Numbered from the stretch's first letter, positions 35,902 through 45,074 are shown. The stretch is 64,000 nucleotides of DNA from Photobacterium rosenbergii (GCF_003026455.1 NZ_PYMB01000011.1:62001-126000); one strand, 5' to 3'. Translations and numbers: made by a program. Notes: a model not told the origin generated them from the sequence alone.

Positions 35902-36321
35902 ATGACCAACACTACCTATACCAAAGAAACTCATACGCCTGCCGCGATTCGAGCGGCCATGGATCACCTAATTGACCGGGCAACCAATTTTGATATCGAG
36001 GCACTAGATACTATCTACCATGACGATTTCCATACCACACTGGTTATGCCTGATGGTAGCGTGATGACATATAACAAACAGGCGTTCAAAGCCCACTTTG
36101 CCAAGCAGGCCGAAGAAGGCAAAACCCAGCTGAACACCTGGGCTGACTGGCATGATTTCCATGTGCTGGGAGACAGTGCGGTATGTGTTTTGAGCCGCAT
36201 CCACAGCGGCATGAACGGCGAGGAAATGAAGTTGTTGTGCAACATCGAATTCCGCTTTGAAGACGATCGCTGGCAAGTGTTGCGTGAGCAAATCTTCCTG
36301 CGTCCACTCTCTGAAGGCTAA
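35902..36321 (+). CDS. SnoaL-like / NTF2-fold protein
   Basis: A 139-residue protein with the pattern of NTF2-like proteins: an N-terminal helix (AIRAAMDHLIDRATNFDIEALDTIYHDDF) followed by strands that form a cone (HTTLVMPDGSVMTYNKQAF, DFHVLGDSAVCVLSRIHS, CNIEFRFEDDRWQVLREQIFL). Such proteins are small isomerases, cyclases or binding proteins. No signal peptide. It lies 80 bases before an SDR gene and opposite the LysR gene, suggesting one LysR-controlled small-molecule pathway. Confidence 0.75.
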   Translation: MTNTTYTKETHTPAAIRAAMDHLIDRATNFDIEALDTIYHDDFHTTLVMPDGSVMTYNKQAFKAHFAKQAEEGKTQLNTWADWHDFHVLGDSAVCVLSRIHSGMNGEEMKLLCNIEFRFEDDRWQVLREQIFLRPLSEG

Positions 36322-36400
36322 GCCTCTTACATAGCTACATTTCAATTTAGGCAGGAGCGCGGTTCTTTGTGCCCTGCCCTCATCATTTAAAGGAAATACG

Positions 36401-37141
36401 ATGGAAAATAAAGTGGTTGTGATCACCGGTGGCAGTAACGGGATCGGAAAGTCGGCGGCCCTCGCCTTTGCCCAAAAGGGGGCCAAAGTGTTGATCACCG
36501 GTCGTCACATTGATGCGCTAGAGCGTGTAGCCGCCATGAATAACAATATTATGGCGTTGGTTGCCGATAGCCGTTCCCCACAAAGTGCCGACCTGATTGT
36601 GAATACCGTTATCGAACAATGGGGCCGGTTGGACGTATTGGTGAACAATGCAGGTGCCGGAGCGAATGCGAAATTGGACGAGATGAACGAGCAAGCGATC
36701 ACCGACATTTTCTCGGTCAATGTTGTGGCGGCGAGTTTATTGGCCAAGACCAGCCTACCCTACCTGAAAGCGAGCAAAGGCGTGATCGTGAATGTGTCTA
36801 GTACCATTGGCCATATGCCGGCAGCCAACCTTTCCCATTACGGGGCAAGTAAGGCGGCGCTCGATTATTTGACCAAGTCGTGGGCTTTGGAGCTTGCGCC
36901 GGACATTCGGGTCAATGCTGTGGCTCCTGGCCCAACAGACTCTGGCGCCTTGACTGGAATGATGGGGCTGACCGAACAGCAGGCCAAAGAGGTCGAAGAT
37001 CAGGAAAGGGCGATGATCCCAATGGGGCGTCGAGGGGTACCGGAAGACATCAGCCGCTGGATAGTCCTGCTCGCTGAACCGTCAAGTTCATGGGTAACGG
37101 GGCAAGTAATTGGTGTTGATGGTGGTCTGGGACTGAACTAA
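36401..37141 (+). CDS. Classical short-chain dehydrogenase/reductase
   Basis: A 246-residue classical SDR: TGGSNGIG cofactor motif, LVNNAGAG, the catalytic Ser in VNVSSTIGH, YGASKAALD with Tyr and Lys, and the PGPTDSGALTG segment after it. The GRH after the third strand suggests NADP preference. AAAGGAAAT precedes the start. It probably forms a unit with the SnoaL-like gene; substrate unknown. It is not closely similar to the SDR at 33152. Confidence 0.92.
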   Translation: MENKVVVITGGSNGIGKSAALAFAQKGAKVLITGRHIDALERVAAMNNNIMALVADSRSPQSADLIVNTVIEQWGRLDVLVNNAGAGANAKLDEMNEQAITDIFSVNVVAASLLAKTSLPYLKASKGVIVNVSSTIGHMPAANLSHYGASKAALDYLTKSWALELAPDIRVNAVAPGPTDSGALTGMMGLTEQQAKEVEDQERAMIPMGRRGVPEDISRWIVLLAEPSSSWVTGQVIGVDGGLGLN

Positions 37142-37145
37142 ACCT

Positions 37146-37182
37146 AGAGCCAAGTTTTGCTTGGCTCTGCTGCTTCTTTTTT
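37146..37182 (+). terminator. Rho-independent terminator after the SDR gene
   Basis: Perfect 9-bp stem AGAGCCAAG / CTTGGCTCT with a TTTTG loop; a T-rich tract follows a few bases later. Confidence 0.75.
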
Positions 37183-37311
37183 CCAAGCCCCTTCCCTTAC
37201 CATTTACTATTAACTGCTCAGACCTTATTTAGTGATAAGGTTAATAAAACCAAACGGATGAAATTGTCATACTAAACGGTTCACACTCCACATACTGTAA
37301 AGGAAATACGG

Positions 37312-38040
37312 ATGTTAAAACCGCTGGGGATCGCCCTAACTGCTTCTACCCTTCTATTCTCAAACCTTGCACTTGCCGGTGAGCATGTTTTTGCACAAGC
37401 CTCAAAAGGCAGCTTCAACGACGCGGCTATTACAAAGCTGTTTGAACAACAGCCAGCGCTAAGTGCGTCCGTGACGTTTGCGGGGACACCAAGCAACACT
37501 TTCAAGCAATCTATTGAGCATGATGCCCTCGCCTTCAGCGCAGTAGAGAACAGCACCATCGATGGCCGTTTGGTGCAGGCCACGGTTGAAGCCTTTCAGC
37601 AATACCGCCTGGTTGAAGCCAAGGCTTTCATCACCACGCCGATTGAAATGTGTGTGCTGATGAACAATCAGGATGTCGCCAACGACACGGCCATTACCAC
37701 TATTGCCTCCCACCCAGCTGCCCTTAAACAGATCGATAGCTGGAAAAATAGCTTCGAGCCTAAAGAGCTAGCAATCCCAGAAGGGACGGCAGCGGCAGCC
37801 CAGAAGGTTGCAAACCAAGAATTACCGTCCGGCACGGCAGCGATTGGTGCCTGTGTACTGAGTAACGTCTACCCCAACCTAAAAGTGGTCGAGCAAGGCG
37901 TGCAGGATAACAAGAACAACAAGACCTCGTTCTTGCTGATGGACGTCGAACCGCGTGAAGAAAAAATCAGTGAAGCACAGGCGCGCAAAGAACTAACCGC
38001 AGCCATTGAGGCGGGCAAGAAACTGGCGAAAGCTGGGTAG
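37312..38040 (+). CDS. Exported prephenate-dehydratase-like protein lacking the TRF motif
   Basis: A 242-residue protein with a signal peptide (MLKPLGIALTASTLLFSNLALA). The mature part follows the prephenate dehydratase fold: VTFAGTPSNTFKQSIE, AFSAVENSTIDG (74-85, matching the PIENS motif) and TIASHPAALKQ (about 130-140, matching SHPQAL). At the place of the catalytic Thr-Arg-Phe motif it reads Thr-Ser-Phe (205-207, NKTSFLLMD). Known bacterial prephenate dehydratases are cytoplasmic and need that motif. This one is therefore likely periplasmic and either inactive, altered in substrate, or a binding protein. AAAGGAAAT upstream supports the start. A dispersed repeat follows the gene. Confidence 0.75.
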   Translation: MLKPLGIALTASTLLFSNLALAGEHVFAQASKGSFNDAAITKLFEQQPALSASVTFAGTPSNTFKQSIEHDALAFSAVENSTIDGRLVQATVEAFQQYRLVEAKAFITTPIEMCVLMNNQDVANDTAITTIASHPAALKQIDSWKNSFEPKELAIPEGTAAAAQKVANQELPSGTAAIGACVLSNVYPNLKVVEQGVQDNKNNKTSFLLMDVEPREEKISEAQARKELTAAIEAGKKLAKAG

Positions 38041-38127
38041 TTAGCTTGATAGATACCCGTGGGATGTACGGGAGTTTGTTATCCATACGCATTTCATGGC
38101 TAACTAGTTGATAAATAGTAAGTGTTG

Positions 38128-38154
38128 ATGGCGATTTCAGGGTGAAATCGCCAT
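38128..38154. repeat. Dispersed intergenic palindrome, copy 1
   Basis: ATGGCGATTTCA, AGGG-type centre and TGAAATCGCCAT give a near-perfect hairpin of 11-12 bp. It lies 88 bases after the gene at 37312. Followed by GGTTTCGGG as in copies 2 and 4. Confidence 0.85.
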
Positions 38155-38228
38155 GGTTTCGGGCTGGGTTATAGCCGTATTAATGAGAGATCTTCTTCTG
38201 AGTGAGTCATATAATAAATGACTGGGTA

Positions 38229-38525
38229 TCATAATGATGATCCTTTCTTGCCTGTATAGCCATTGAAGAACCATGTGCTTAGATAGTCATGTTGTGAGGC
38301 GGAAGCTTTACCATTAGGTTTACCAAATCTTGTAGTAATGATTGTCTCGCCCTCGGTGTTCTTTCTCGCTCTGATAATATTATTGCTGTAGTGGATGTAT
38401 GTTTTATCGCTACGCCCTTTATCAAAACTGATGTATTGCTTCCTTTCATTAGCGGTGTAGCCCTTTGAGATTAATACCTTATAAAGCTCTTCTGAAATGG
38501 CATCAGTAAGGGTTAACACTTTCAT
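38229..38525 (-). CDS. Small basic protein, unknown function
   Basis: Starting at 38525 (MKVLTLTDAISEEL) gives 98 residues; AAGGAGC stands seven bases upstream, whereas an earlier in-frame ATG at 38561 has none. The protein is basic and polar, with KGYTANERKQYISF and YIHYSNNIIRARKN, and no signal peptide or membrane helix. No family recognised. It is a single gene between the prephenate-dehydratase-like gene and the cytochrome genes. Confidence 0.6.
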   Translation of the reverse strand: MKVLTLTDAISEELYKVLISKGYTANERKQYISFDKGRSDKTYIHYSNNIIRARKNTEGETIITTRFGKPNGKASASQHDYLSTWFFNGYTGKKGSSL

Positions 38526-38814
38526 CATTTGCTCCTTGGTTTGTGCTTTTATTGATGGCATTGTCGAAGCTTAGCCGCTAGCTAAGGTGCCGTTAATATT
38601 AGAGGACATAATTATCTACGCTAGTTGAGAAGAAATATTCCTTGGAAGTTAAGTAATCAGTTTTAATAGCATCTATGTGTGAAGCCAGTTGTTCGTCACC
38701 TTCTCTTAATGTTCAGCCTAATAAGGTTAGCTGGCACACGTTAAGGAGATTGTGCCAGCTGTTGTAGTTGCTCTAGAGTCTTCGTCATCTAGAAGCTATG
38801 AATGTGTACAGAGA

Positions 38815-39438
38815 TTAAACCACTTTTTTTGTGGGTTGGATGACCTCTTTATTGCCTTGTTCGTGAGGTTCTTCATAACCGGTGACCATGGTTTTGATAT
38901 GGCTCAGAGGAGTTGGCCCTGTGGTTGTCATATAGATATGTACGATCAAGAAAATCAGGATCAAAAACGCAGTGGCTAGATGCACGTTTGATAGCGTGGA
39001 CAACGCGAACACTTCCAGCCCAAAGGGATAGGCAAGCAGCAATAAGCCCGATAGCCAAATGACAGGTGCCAATAGCAACTTGAAACCCAAGTAAGAGAAA
39101 CGCTGTAACGGGTTGTGTTTGCGATCCGGTGTCGCTTTATAGGGGTGAGGTTTGCCGAAGAAGATATCCTTACTGTAATAACGAATGACGGCCATCAGTT
39201 TCTCTGTGGTCGGGATGTATTGCCGCCACTCCCCTGTGGTGAAATGCCAGAAAATGGCAAACAGCCAAAGAATGATCAAGGCAAGAGCCCCCACCTCATG
39301 CCAAAGCAGTGCTTGCTCGAAACCCAGCCAGCTAAAAAAGCCGTGGATTTCAAACCCTGTTACTAACATGGCCAACATCAGCAAGCTTTGCGACCAATGC
39401 CAGAAACGCTCAAACCGTTTATAAATCATCTGACGCAT
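38815..39438 (-). CDS. Membrane cytochrome b (thiosulfate reductase / FdhI-like) partner of the octaheme cytochrome
   Basis: A 207-residue protein with four hydrophobic helices (about 12-32, 48-68, 122-142 and 155-172) and His residues in FERFWHWSQ, LLWHEVGAL, FWHFTTGEW and NVHLATAFLILIFLIVHIY that suit two b hemes. The family is cytochrome b561/FdhI-like, which takes electrons from quinol to a periplasmic partner. It begins 3 bases after the octaheme cytochrome gene with AAGGAG in front, so the two form an operon and a likely quinol-to-tetrathionate electron chain. Confidence 0.88.
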   Translation of the reverse strand: MRQMIYKRFERFWHWSQSLLMLAMLVTGFEIHGFFSWLGFEQALLWHEVGALALIILWLFAIFWHFTTGEWRQYIPTTEKLMAVIRYYSKDIFFGKPHPYKATPDRKHNPLQRFSYLGFKLLLAPVIWLSGLLLLAYPFGLEVFALSTLSNVHLATAFLILIFLIVHIYMTTTGPTPLSHIKTMVTGYEEPHEQGNKEVIQPTKKVV

Positions 39439-39441
39439 AAC

Positions 39442-41022
39442 TCACTCCTTGTCTTTTTTGTTGGGGACGAACACTCGCAACAGTGCATGAATGCACACGA
39501 CCCCGAGTACTATCACCACTAACCACCGAAGGAACGGCCCGCCTCTGAAGGTGTGGGATTGGCCGGGAATATGGAATCCCGCCAATTTGGCCATTCGGCC
39601 ATCCGGGTTATGGCAAGCCTGGCACTCCAGCGCTTTTTCAGCAGGGGCAACCATATGGGTGATTGGGAAGTGGTACTCGGTATTGATGAAATCAAGCTCA
39701 CCACTAAAGGTTTCACCACTGGCTTCCATCCCTGCCTGTGCTGAGGCATCCCAGTCGTAGCTTTTCCAGTATGCGGCTTTGTCTTTACCGAATAGATGCG
39801 GTGTGACCATGATTTGGTTTTCACTATCGTACGGCTGTATGCCTTTCATCACCTTAAATGGCCAGATACGGGAATCGTCATCGCCGCAACGTCCTTGCGG
39901 GGTCGTTAACGCAATAATGCCGGCATTATTAGGTGTGACTTTCTCACCGACAACGGTGTAGTCAATATCGCCGTTGAAACACACATATTCTGGTACGACA
40001 TTCATTTCCCAGATGAAGTCCCCTTTTTTCGGGGTATAGGTTACGTTGCCCCATTGGTCTTTGGTGACTGGGCGGCTCTTGTCACCTGCTGTTGACCAGT
40101 CCCAAAAAGTCTTGGTGGCTTTTTCCCGGGCGAACTCAGGAATATGGCAAGTCTGGCAAGCGATGTTGTCAACGTGTTGGTTGAGGCGTATGGCATTTCG
40201 GGAGCCTTGATGCGGTTCGATACCATGGCAGGATTCGCAGCTTGCCCGGCTAAAATCACTGTGGCCGGGAATATCGATACCTAAGGTATCTTTCGCAAGC
40301 ATGGCGTAGCGCGAGCCCTTGGTTTGGTGATTGCTTGTGGTATGGCAGTCTTGGCAGTTGAGGTTCGCGCCCTCTTTAGATAAGTGGACATCCAGCTCTG
40401 GTGACGCACTAAAGAGGGTTGAGTCCATATCACCATGTTTTACTGAGTCCCCGCCTCCACCGAAAAAGTGGCAGGCACCACAATTTTCAATATCTGGGGT
40501 GGCAACACTTTGGGCGGCCATCGCTAAGTCAACCGCAGGTAACATCTTGCCAGAGCCTTTCGGCCACTCCTTGTCGACATAGTTGGGGTGGCCGGCATCG
40601 GTCGGGAACTTGCGGTACTGCCCAGATTGCTCGTGGCAGATCAGGCAGTCGATACTTTCCTGCTTGGTGAAGTCAAAGCTATCATCCTTCCAGCCATAAC
40701 CAGCATGGCAACTGGTACAGCGTGGTTCATTAGAAGCGGTAGCAATACAGAAGTTATTGACGACACCTGTTTTGCCGTACACGGTATCACTACCCGCTTG
40801 GCCATGTTGCCAAGTCCAGTGAGTGGACTGCTGTAATTGCTCTCCGGCTTCGGTATGGCAATCCAGACAGGCTTTAGTGACTTGCTCTGCTCGCTCAAAA
40901 GGACCATGCAGTTGTTCAAAAGTGGTGTGATCGGCGGTCGAGGCAATAATTTGAAGAGGCAGAACCAAAATAGCTGCAACGCAAACAGCCCGACACCATA
41001 TCGAGAATGTAATCCTATCCAT
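39442..41022 (-). CDS. Octaheme c-type cytochrome, tetrathionate reductase family
   Basis: A 526-residue protein with a signal peptide (about 1-28) and exactly eight CXXCH motifs, at Cys 52, 102, 126, 181, 223, 262, 289 and 467. Spacing and the segment ECQACHNPDGRMAKLAGFHIPG match the octaheme tetrathionate reductase (OTR) known from Shewanella, which reduces tetrathionate, and in vitro also nitrite and hydroxylamine. A C-terminal hydrophobic helix (about 496-517) followed by a basic tail would anchor it in the inner membrane beside its cytochrome b. A strong AAGGAGGCG precedes the start. Its natural electron acceptor remains uncertain. Confidence 0.9.
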   Translation of the reverse strand: MDRITFSIWCRAVCVAAILVLPLQIIASTADHTTFEQLHGPFERAEQVTKACLDCHTEAGEQLQQSTHWTWQHGQAGSDTVYGKTGVVNNFCIATASNEPRCTSCHAGYGWKDDSFDFTKQESIDCLICHEQSGQYRKFPTDAGHPNYVDKEWPKGSGKMLPAVDLAMAAQSVATPDIENCGACHFFGGGGDSVKHGDMDSTLFSASPELDVHLSKEGANLNCQDCHTTSNHQTKGSRYAMLAKDTLGIDIPGHSDFSRASCESCHGIEPHQGSRNAIRLNQHVDNIACQTCHIPEFAREKATKTFWDWSTAGDKSRPVTKDQWGNVTYTPKKGDFIWEMNVVPEYVCFNGDIDYTVVGEKVTPNNAGIIALTTPQGRCGDDDSRIWPFKVMKGIQPYDSENQIMVTPHLFGKDKAAYWKSYDWDASAQAGMEASGETFSGELDFINTEYHFPITHMVAPAEKALECQACHNPDGRMAKLAGFHIPGQSHTFRGGPFLRWLVVIVLGVVCIHALLRVFVPNKKDKE

Positions 41023-41402
41023 TGTAGCGCCTCCTTACATTAGCTGTTACTTAATTAAGTGATCGCTAATGCTAGAATGCCAACACAACTGAAAGCAGAT
41101 TTGTCCTATGTCAAAAAAGACGCTCAAAAAATGCACAGTTTATGTGTTGGGTCACATTCTCTTTTCATCCACAGGCTGTGTCGTGACTTTTCTCCTATCA
41201 CACAAATCATGTGTTAGCAGTGTTGACTGATTTCAGGTTATAGCCGTGCTGATTTAATCTTTAAGTGATTGATATTTAATGGTTAGGTATGGCGATTTCA
41301 GGGTGAAATCGCCATGGGTTTCGGGGGCTGGGGTCTGGGGTCTAGGCTTTGTGTTTTGGGTTGTGCGTGTAAGTTCATCGGCGAATGATTAATAACGAAG
41401 AG
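41023..41402. other. Intergenic region with octaheme operon promoter and repeat copy 2
   Basis: About 380 bases. The right part carries the dispersed repeat and the left part the promoter of the octaheme cytochrome. No clear FNR site was found. Confidence 0.5.
41289..41315. repeat. Dispersed intergenic palindrome, copy 2
   Basis: Identical palindrome to copy 1, preceded by TTTAAGTGATTGATATTTAA and followed by GGGTTTCGGGGG. It stands 88 bases after the 3' end of the helicase gene. Confidence 0.88.
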
Positions 41403-43973
41403 TTACTCAATCGTCACTATGCCGTGCTTAGCGAGTGTTTTCAGTTTTCCATTGACAGCGCTTTGCTTTGGTACCATGACGGTAAGATTGAATTTAGCGC
41501 GACTTAACATGATATAGAGTGTGCTGTCTTCAGTGTGCTCATCTACAACAGAGATAACGACAGGGAACTCTTTTCCTGCAACTTGCTCTGCCTGTAGGAA
41601 GCAGACATCACAGTGATCTTTCAACTGCCTGACTGAGACAGATAAGCCACTAAGGATCAGCTCTTTAATGAGCAGCCGCATTCTAGTTTCATTCTGCTGT
41701 TCAAAAATGATAACCAACGGCAACTTTTGAATGAAATGGTTCTGGATGTATTCCAGTTTTCTACTCACCTCAGCACTTAAACTTTTGTTGGTTACTGTAG
41801 GTTTGTCGAAACCTTTTTGATTCTCAAAGTACTCTTCTTTCAAGTCTTCAATTTCGAGCCCTAGCATCAACTGTCTAAAGTTGTAACTCAGGTTGCCAAG
41901 CTCATAGGTTTGACGGAAGTTATGTTTAAGTTTGTGTAAGGAAAGCTGTCCTTTATTGACAAAGCCTGACTCATGGCGCAAGTTGAGCCAACTCCCTACC
42001 CCATCAGGATTCTCATTTTGGGCTTCGTCACCAGAGAGAATGAGTTGCTGTGTGAAAAAGCCTACTAGTTCTATGTCTACAGAAGGGATATCTTGGGCTT
42101 CATCAATGATAATTGTGTTGAGAACCTTTACTTCACGAATTGCCAGTGTTCTCAATAGAGTCTTTGACTCTGCATCTTGGTAACCAATGACGCTTTCTGG
42201 CGTTGCCCGTTCAATCTTTCCATATACATTTTCTAAGCTAGCTTGGTGCTGTTGCAAACCGCGTTTGATTTGATTCAGCTCCAGATCATTATTTATTTCA
42301 TTTCTACGGGCATTATCAATCCGATTTTTCTCAGCAAGTTCGTAATCTTCGAGTTGGTCATTGATGCGCTTTTCTATCAGATCATGAAGGACCTTTAATT
42401 GACCTTTGTGGTTTATGCGACCCTTGATTCGCTTTTCAAGCTCGAAGGTTTTATTTTCTAAGTTGGCAATTAAAGTATCATATTGAACCCGTTCTTCTTC
42501 ATCGGACATATCTCGCAAGTCTACTAGAGAAGAGTATTTTCGTTTTGCTTGATGTAGTTTCTCTTTGTCATCATCACTCATCCCGAAATTATGATGAAAC
42601 TCGTCACGATTTGATAAATTCGAGAGTTCTGCACGTTTGTTGCTAAGGCGTTGTTCCAACTCAACATCAAATGGCTTACGGAGCTCTTGCTCTCGCTTTT
42701 CTTTTCTAGCCCTCAAGTGCTCACCGTCAAACTGAATTGCGTTGTGTTCTTTTAGCAACTCAAACAGTGTGCCGTCATCTAAGCAATCTGGCAAGGTGAC
42801 CATATGGCTGTGTTTTGCTTTGGGTTTTAACTTTTTGAGAAAGTCCCTGAGTGTTTCAGAGATGCTTACAAGCTCATCAATATTGCCTTGTGTGAGGTTT
42901 TGGTAGTTACTTCCTATTTGCGAGGCCAAAAAGTCAGAGACAGCAATGATTTCTACCCCTTCGATGCCCATCTGAGATAGTAGGCCTTTAAAAGGCGCAA
43001 CGAGTCCCTGGTGCTTTACCATGACCATGATTTGGTTCGGGCTGATTTTTTCATCGTTGACTAGAACCAAAATCTTTTGAAGTATTGATGTTGATTTACC
43101 TGTCCCTGCCGGACCATCAATGATGTGATTACCTGAAGCATAGATCGCCCTCATCTGACTCGCTGTCGGAATCACCTCTTTCATTTGCATAAAATTATCA
43201 ACATCGATTTTGCCGCTATCACGCTGGGTTGTGGTGTCTTCAATCGTTAGTGAATGAACGGCATCTTCGAAATAATGGCGCCCTTGTGCGGTAAGATATG
43301 TGACAGACTTTAAGTTGTGGGCCTCGGGTTCGTAGTTACCAATCAGGCTGACTAGGCCATGCTCGCTAACTTGATTTATCTCAGTACTGAGTACACTGCG
43401 GGCCATCTGATGGTTCCAGGGTAAGTGCCGGGCAAATTTCCCTTTTAATGCAAAGGTCGATAAACCGTAATTTGAACTGCGTGTCACATAGAAATTGGCA
43501 TTTGATGTCTCAACCCGACGAAAGTAAGGCCTGTCACCGTAATTTAAGTGCGTTTCGACGTCGATGGCGAGCTCACCTTCAATTTGGCTTAGTTCTTGTT
43601 TCAATTTGGACTTGAAGCTATTAAGCCGGTAGATCTTTTTGGCTTGCTCTAACTCTGTGAAAAAAGTTGGATACTCTTCGAAACTCAAATGCTCACGATA
43701 TAGTTTTTCAGCTTCTTCTGGTTTCCCTTCTGATAGCAATAGTGCTAGTTGGTTAATGTATTCACTTTGGTGGGTGTAGACCTCACTTGTCATCTGAAGA
43801 TGGGCAAAGTGCTGGTGAGTAATAATCTGGGGATGCTTATCGACCACCTTCCTAAGCAATATTGAGTAAGCCTCTTCTTCCAGTTGCTCTTTAGCCTTAT
43901 CTAGCCATTTGGCGGCATCAACGTAATCGGAGTAGCGAATACAACCTGCAATGTTTGAGTAGAAGCGTTCCAT
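41403..43973 (-). CDS. UvrD-like SF1 helicase with long coiled-coil insertion
   Basis: An 856-residue protein. The N-terminal 265 residues are not recognised. Helicase motifs follow: motif Q-like TASQMRAIY, Walker A GPAGTGKST (287-295), Walker B IIIDEAQDIP (622-630), motif III LILSGDEAQNENP, motif IV KHNFRQTYEL, motif V EFPVVISV and motif VI YIMLSRAKFNLTV. About 200 residues of charged coiled coil (425-590) are inserted between motifs I and II, where UvrD has domain 1B. No nuclease domain is seen. It stands alone, flanked by two dispersed repeats, with a divergent composition; a DNA repair or phage-defence role is possible but unproven. Confidence 0.8.
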   Translation of the reverse strand: MERFYSNIAGCIRYSDYVDAAKWLDKAKEQLEEEAYSILLRKVVDKHPQIITHQHFAHLQMTSEVYTHQSEYINQLALLLSEGKPEEAEKLYREHLSFEEYPTFFTELEQAKKIYRLNSFKSKLKQELSQIEGELAIDVETHLNYGDRPYFRRVETSNANFYVTRSSNYGLSTFALKGKFARHLPWNHQMARSVLSTEINQVSEHGLVSLIGNYEPEAHNLKSVTYLTAQGRHYFEDAVHSLTIEDTTTQRDSGKIDVDNFMQMKEVIPTASQMRAIYASGNHIIDGPAGTGKSTSILQKILVLVNDEKISPNQIMVMVKHQGLVAPFKGLLSQMGIEGVEIIAVSDFLASQIGSNYQNLTQGNIDELVSISETLRDFLKKLKPKAKHSHMVTLPDCLDDGTLFELLKEHNAIQFDGEHLRARKEKREQELRKPFDVELEQRLSNKRAELSNLSNRDEFHHNFGMSDDDKEKLHQAKRKYSSLVDLRDMSDEEERVQYDTLIANLENKTFELEKRIKGRINHKGQLKVLHDLIEKRINDQLEDYELAEKNRIDNARRNEINNDLELNQIKRGLQQHQASLENVYGKIERATPESVIGYQDAESKTLLRTLAIREVKVLNTIIIDEAQDIPSVDIELVGFFTQQLILSGDEAQNENPDGVGSWLNLRHESGFVNKGQLSLHKLKHNFRQTYELGNLSYNFRQLMLGLEIEDLKEEYFENQKGFDKPTVTNKSLSAEVSRKLEYIQNHFIQKLPLVIIFEQQNETRMRLLIKELILSGLSVSVRQLKDHCDVCFLQAEQVAGKEFPVVISVVDEHTEDSTLYIMLSRAKFNLTVMVPKQSAVNGKLKTLAKHGIVTIE

Positions 43974-44397
43974 AGAGTTCTCAAGATAGAAAGGCAGAAA
44001 GATAAGTAGTCAATACGCAGAGGGCTGGCGATGAGCTTGTAGCAAATCTATGGTGCCAACTGACATTAATTTGCGATGTTGCTACAGGTAGACTTCAGAG
44101 GTCAAGCCCAACAAGTGACTAACTCTGTAATTGTCGCAATCGAACAAATGCGTTTCATATTTAGGTTTTTGACTTCTTAACTTAAGTAGAAGTCAAGTCA
44201 ATAATAGAGTCTTTAACGACCAGGGTTTGTTGTCTGGTGTTGAGTTTAGGTACTGCAGTGTTGAAATGTATCCCTATTGATTTAACTCTTAAGTGATTGA
44301 CATTGAAAGGTTTGGAGTGGCAATTTCAGGGTGAAATCACCATGGTTTAGGTTGGTTTAAACCATAATCTCGTTTTTGGTATTTACTGAAATACCGG
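43974..44397. other. Intergenic region with repeat copy 3
   Basis: About 420 bases without a gene. Besides the dispersed repeat it carries an inverted repeat, TTGACTTCT at 44169 and AGAAGTCAA at 44188, upstream of the helicase gene, which could be an operator. Confidence 0.45.
44317..44343. repeat. Dispersed intergenic palindrome, copy 3 (diverged)
   Basis: GGCAATTTCA and TGAAATCACC with an AGGG-type centre; matching changes on both arms keep only part of the pairing. Preceded by CTTAAGTGATTGACATT as in copy 2. Confidence 0.8.
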
Positions 44398-44817
44398 TTA
44401 GACGCAGTTTGCTGTATTGAATTCTCTCTCATAGGTATGGGAGTAGTACTGTTCACCTTTCTTGTTTTCGTAGATGTAAACTCTCGAAAAATGAATAAGA
44501 TTGCTTTTTGATATGTCTATTCTGGCGAGTGTAATGCCTGAGTTCGTGGTTGCTGAGTAACCAAAAAACTTTTGATTAAACCCTTCGGGATAATCCATAT
44601 CGACGTGATCGAAGTAGCTAACAATTTGCTTTCCGGTTGATAAATCAGTTGTTGTATATGTCAGTTTCTCATAGCTAATCTCGAGCTTTTCGCTGTAATT
44701 TCGAACTTCGTTTTTGTTGATACAGATCTGATCAATAGTATTGGCATATACATTAGGTACAACAAAGAAGGATAGTAGTAGGGCAACTTTAGTCATAGGT
44801 AATTTAACGATCCGCAT
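44398..44817 (-). CDS. Exported protein, unknown function
   Basis: A 139-residue protein with a signal peptide (MTKVALLLSFFVVPNVYA; start either at 44817 or at the Met seven codons later). The mature part of about 110 residues is mostly beta-strand by pattern (EKLTYTTTDLSTGKQIVSYFD) and has two Cys, one near each end (ICINKNEV and FNTANCV), probably a disulfide. No family recognised. It stands alone with a dispersed repeat behind it. Confidence 0.6.
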   Translation of the reverse strand: MRIVKLPMTKVALLLSFFVVPNVYANTIDQICINKNEVRNYSEKLEISYEKLTYTTTDLSTGKQIVSYFDHVDMDYPEGFNQKFFGYSATTNSGITLARIDISKSNLIHFSRVYIYENKKGEQYYSHTYEREFNTANCV

Positions 44818-45033
44818 TCAGCTCAAGTCAAAGATTTCGAATCCTATCGAAGTAGGAGATTCGTGAACAGGTCATTTGCCGACACATTATCAATTTCTGT
44901 TGCCAATACAGCAGCATTACCAGTGCAGGATAGAGTTATTTACGTATTCATTTAGTATTGTGCTAATTGAAACCCTTATAATATATTTCCATCTTAAAGC
45001 TATTCTTAAGTTTATGAATTTTATATTTTTGAT

Positions 45034-45060
45034 GTGACGATTTCAGGGTGAAATCGCCAT
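45034..45060. repeat. Dispersed intergenic palindrome, copy 4
   Basis: GTGACGATTTCA and TGAAATCGCCAT, followed by AGGTTTCGGGTGG. It ends 15 bases from the stop of the glutaredoxin gene. Confidence 0.82.
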
Positions 45061-45074
45061 AGGTTTCGGGTGGT

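Noticed and set aside
37312..38040. Functional cytoplasmic prephenate dehydratase (pheA)
   Set aside because: It has a signal peptide, no chorismate mutase or ACT domain is evident, and TRF is replaced by TSF.
38128..38154. Rho-independent terminator for the repeat family
   Set aside because: Hairpins are not followed by a T tract, and similarity extends well beyond the stem in several copies.
41143..41156. CRP site before the octaheme cytochrome operon
   Set aside because: TGTG and CACA are only six bases apart; the CRP consensus needs eight.
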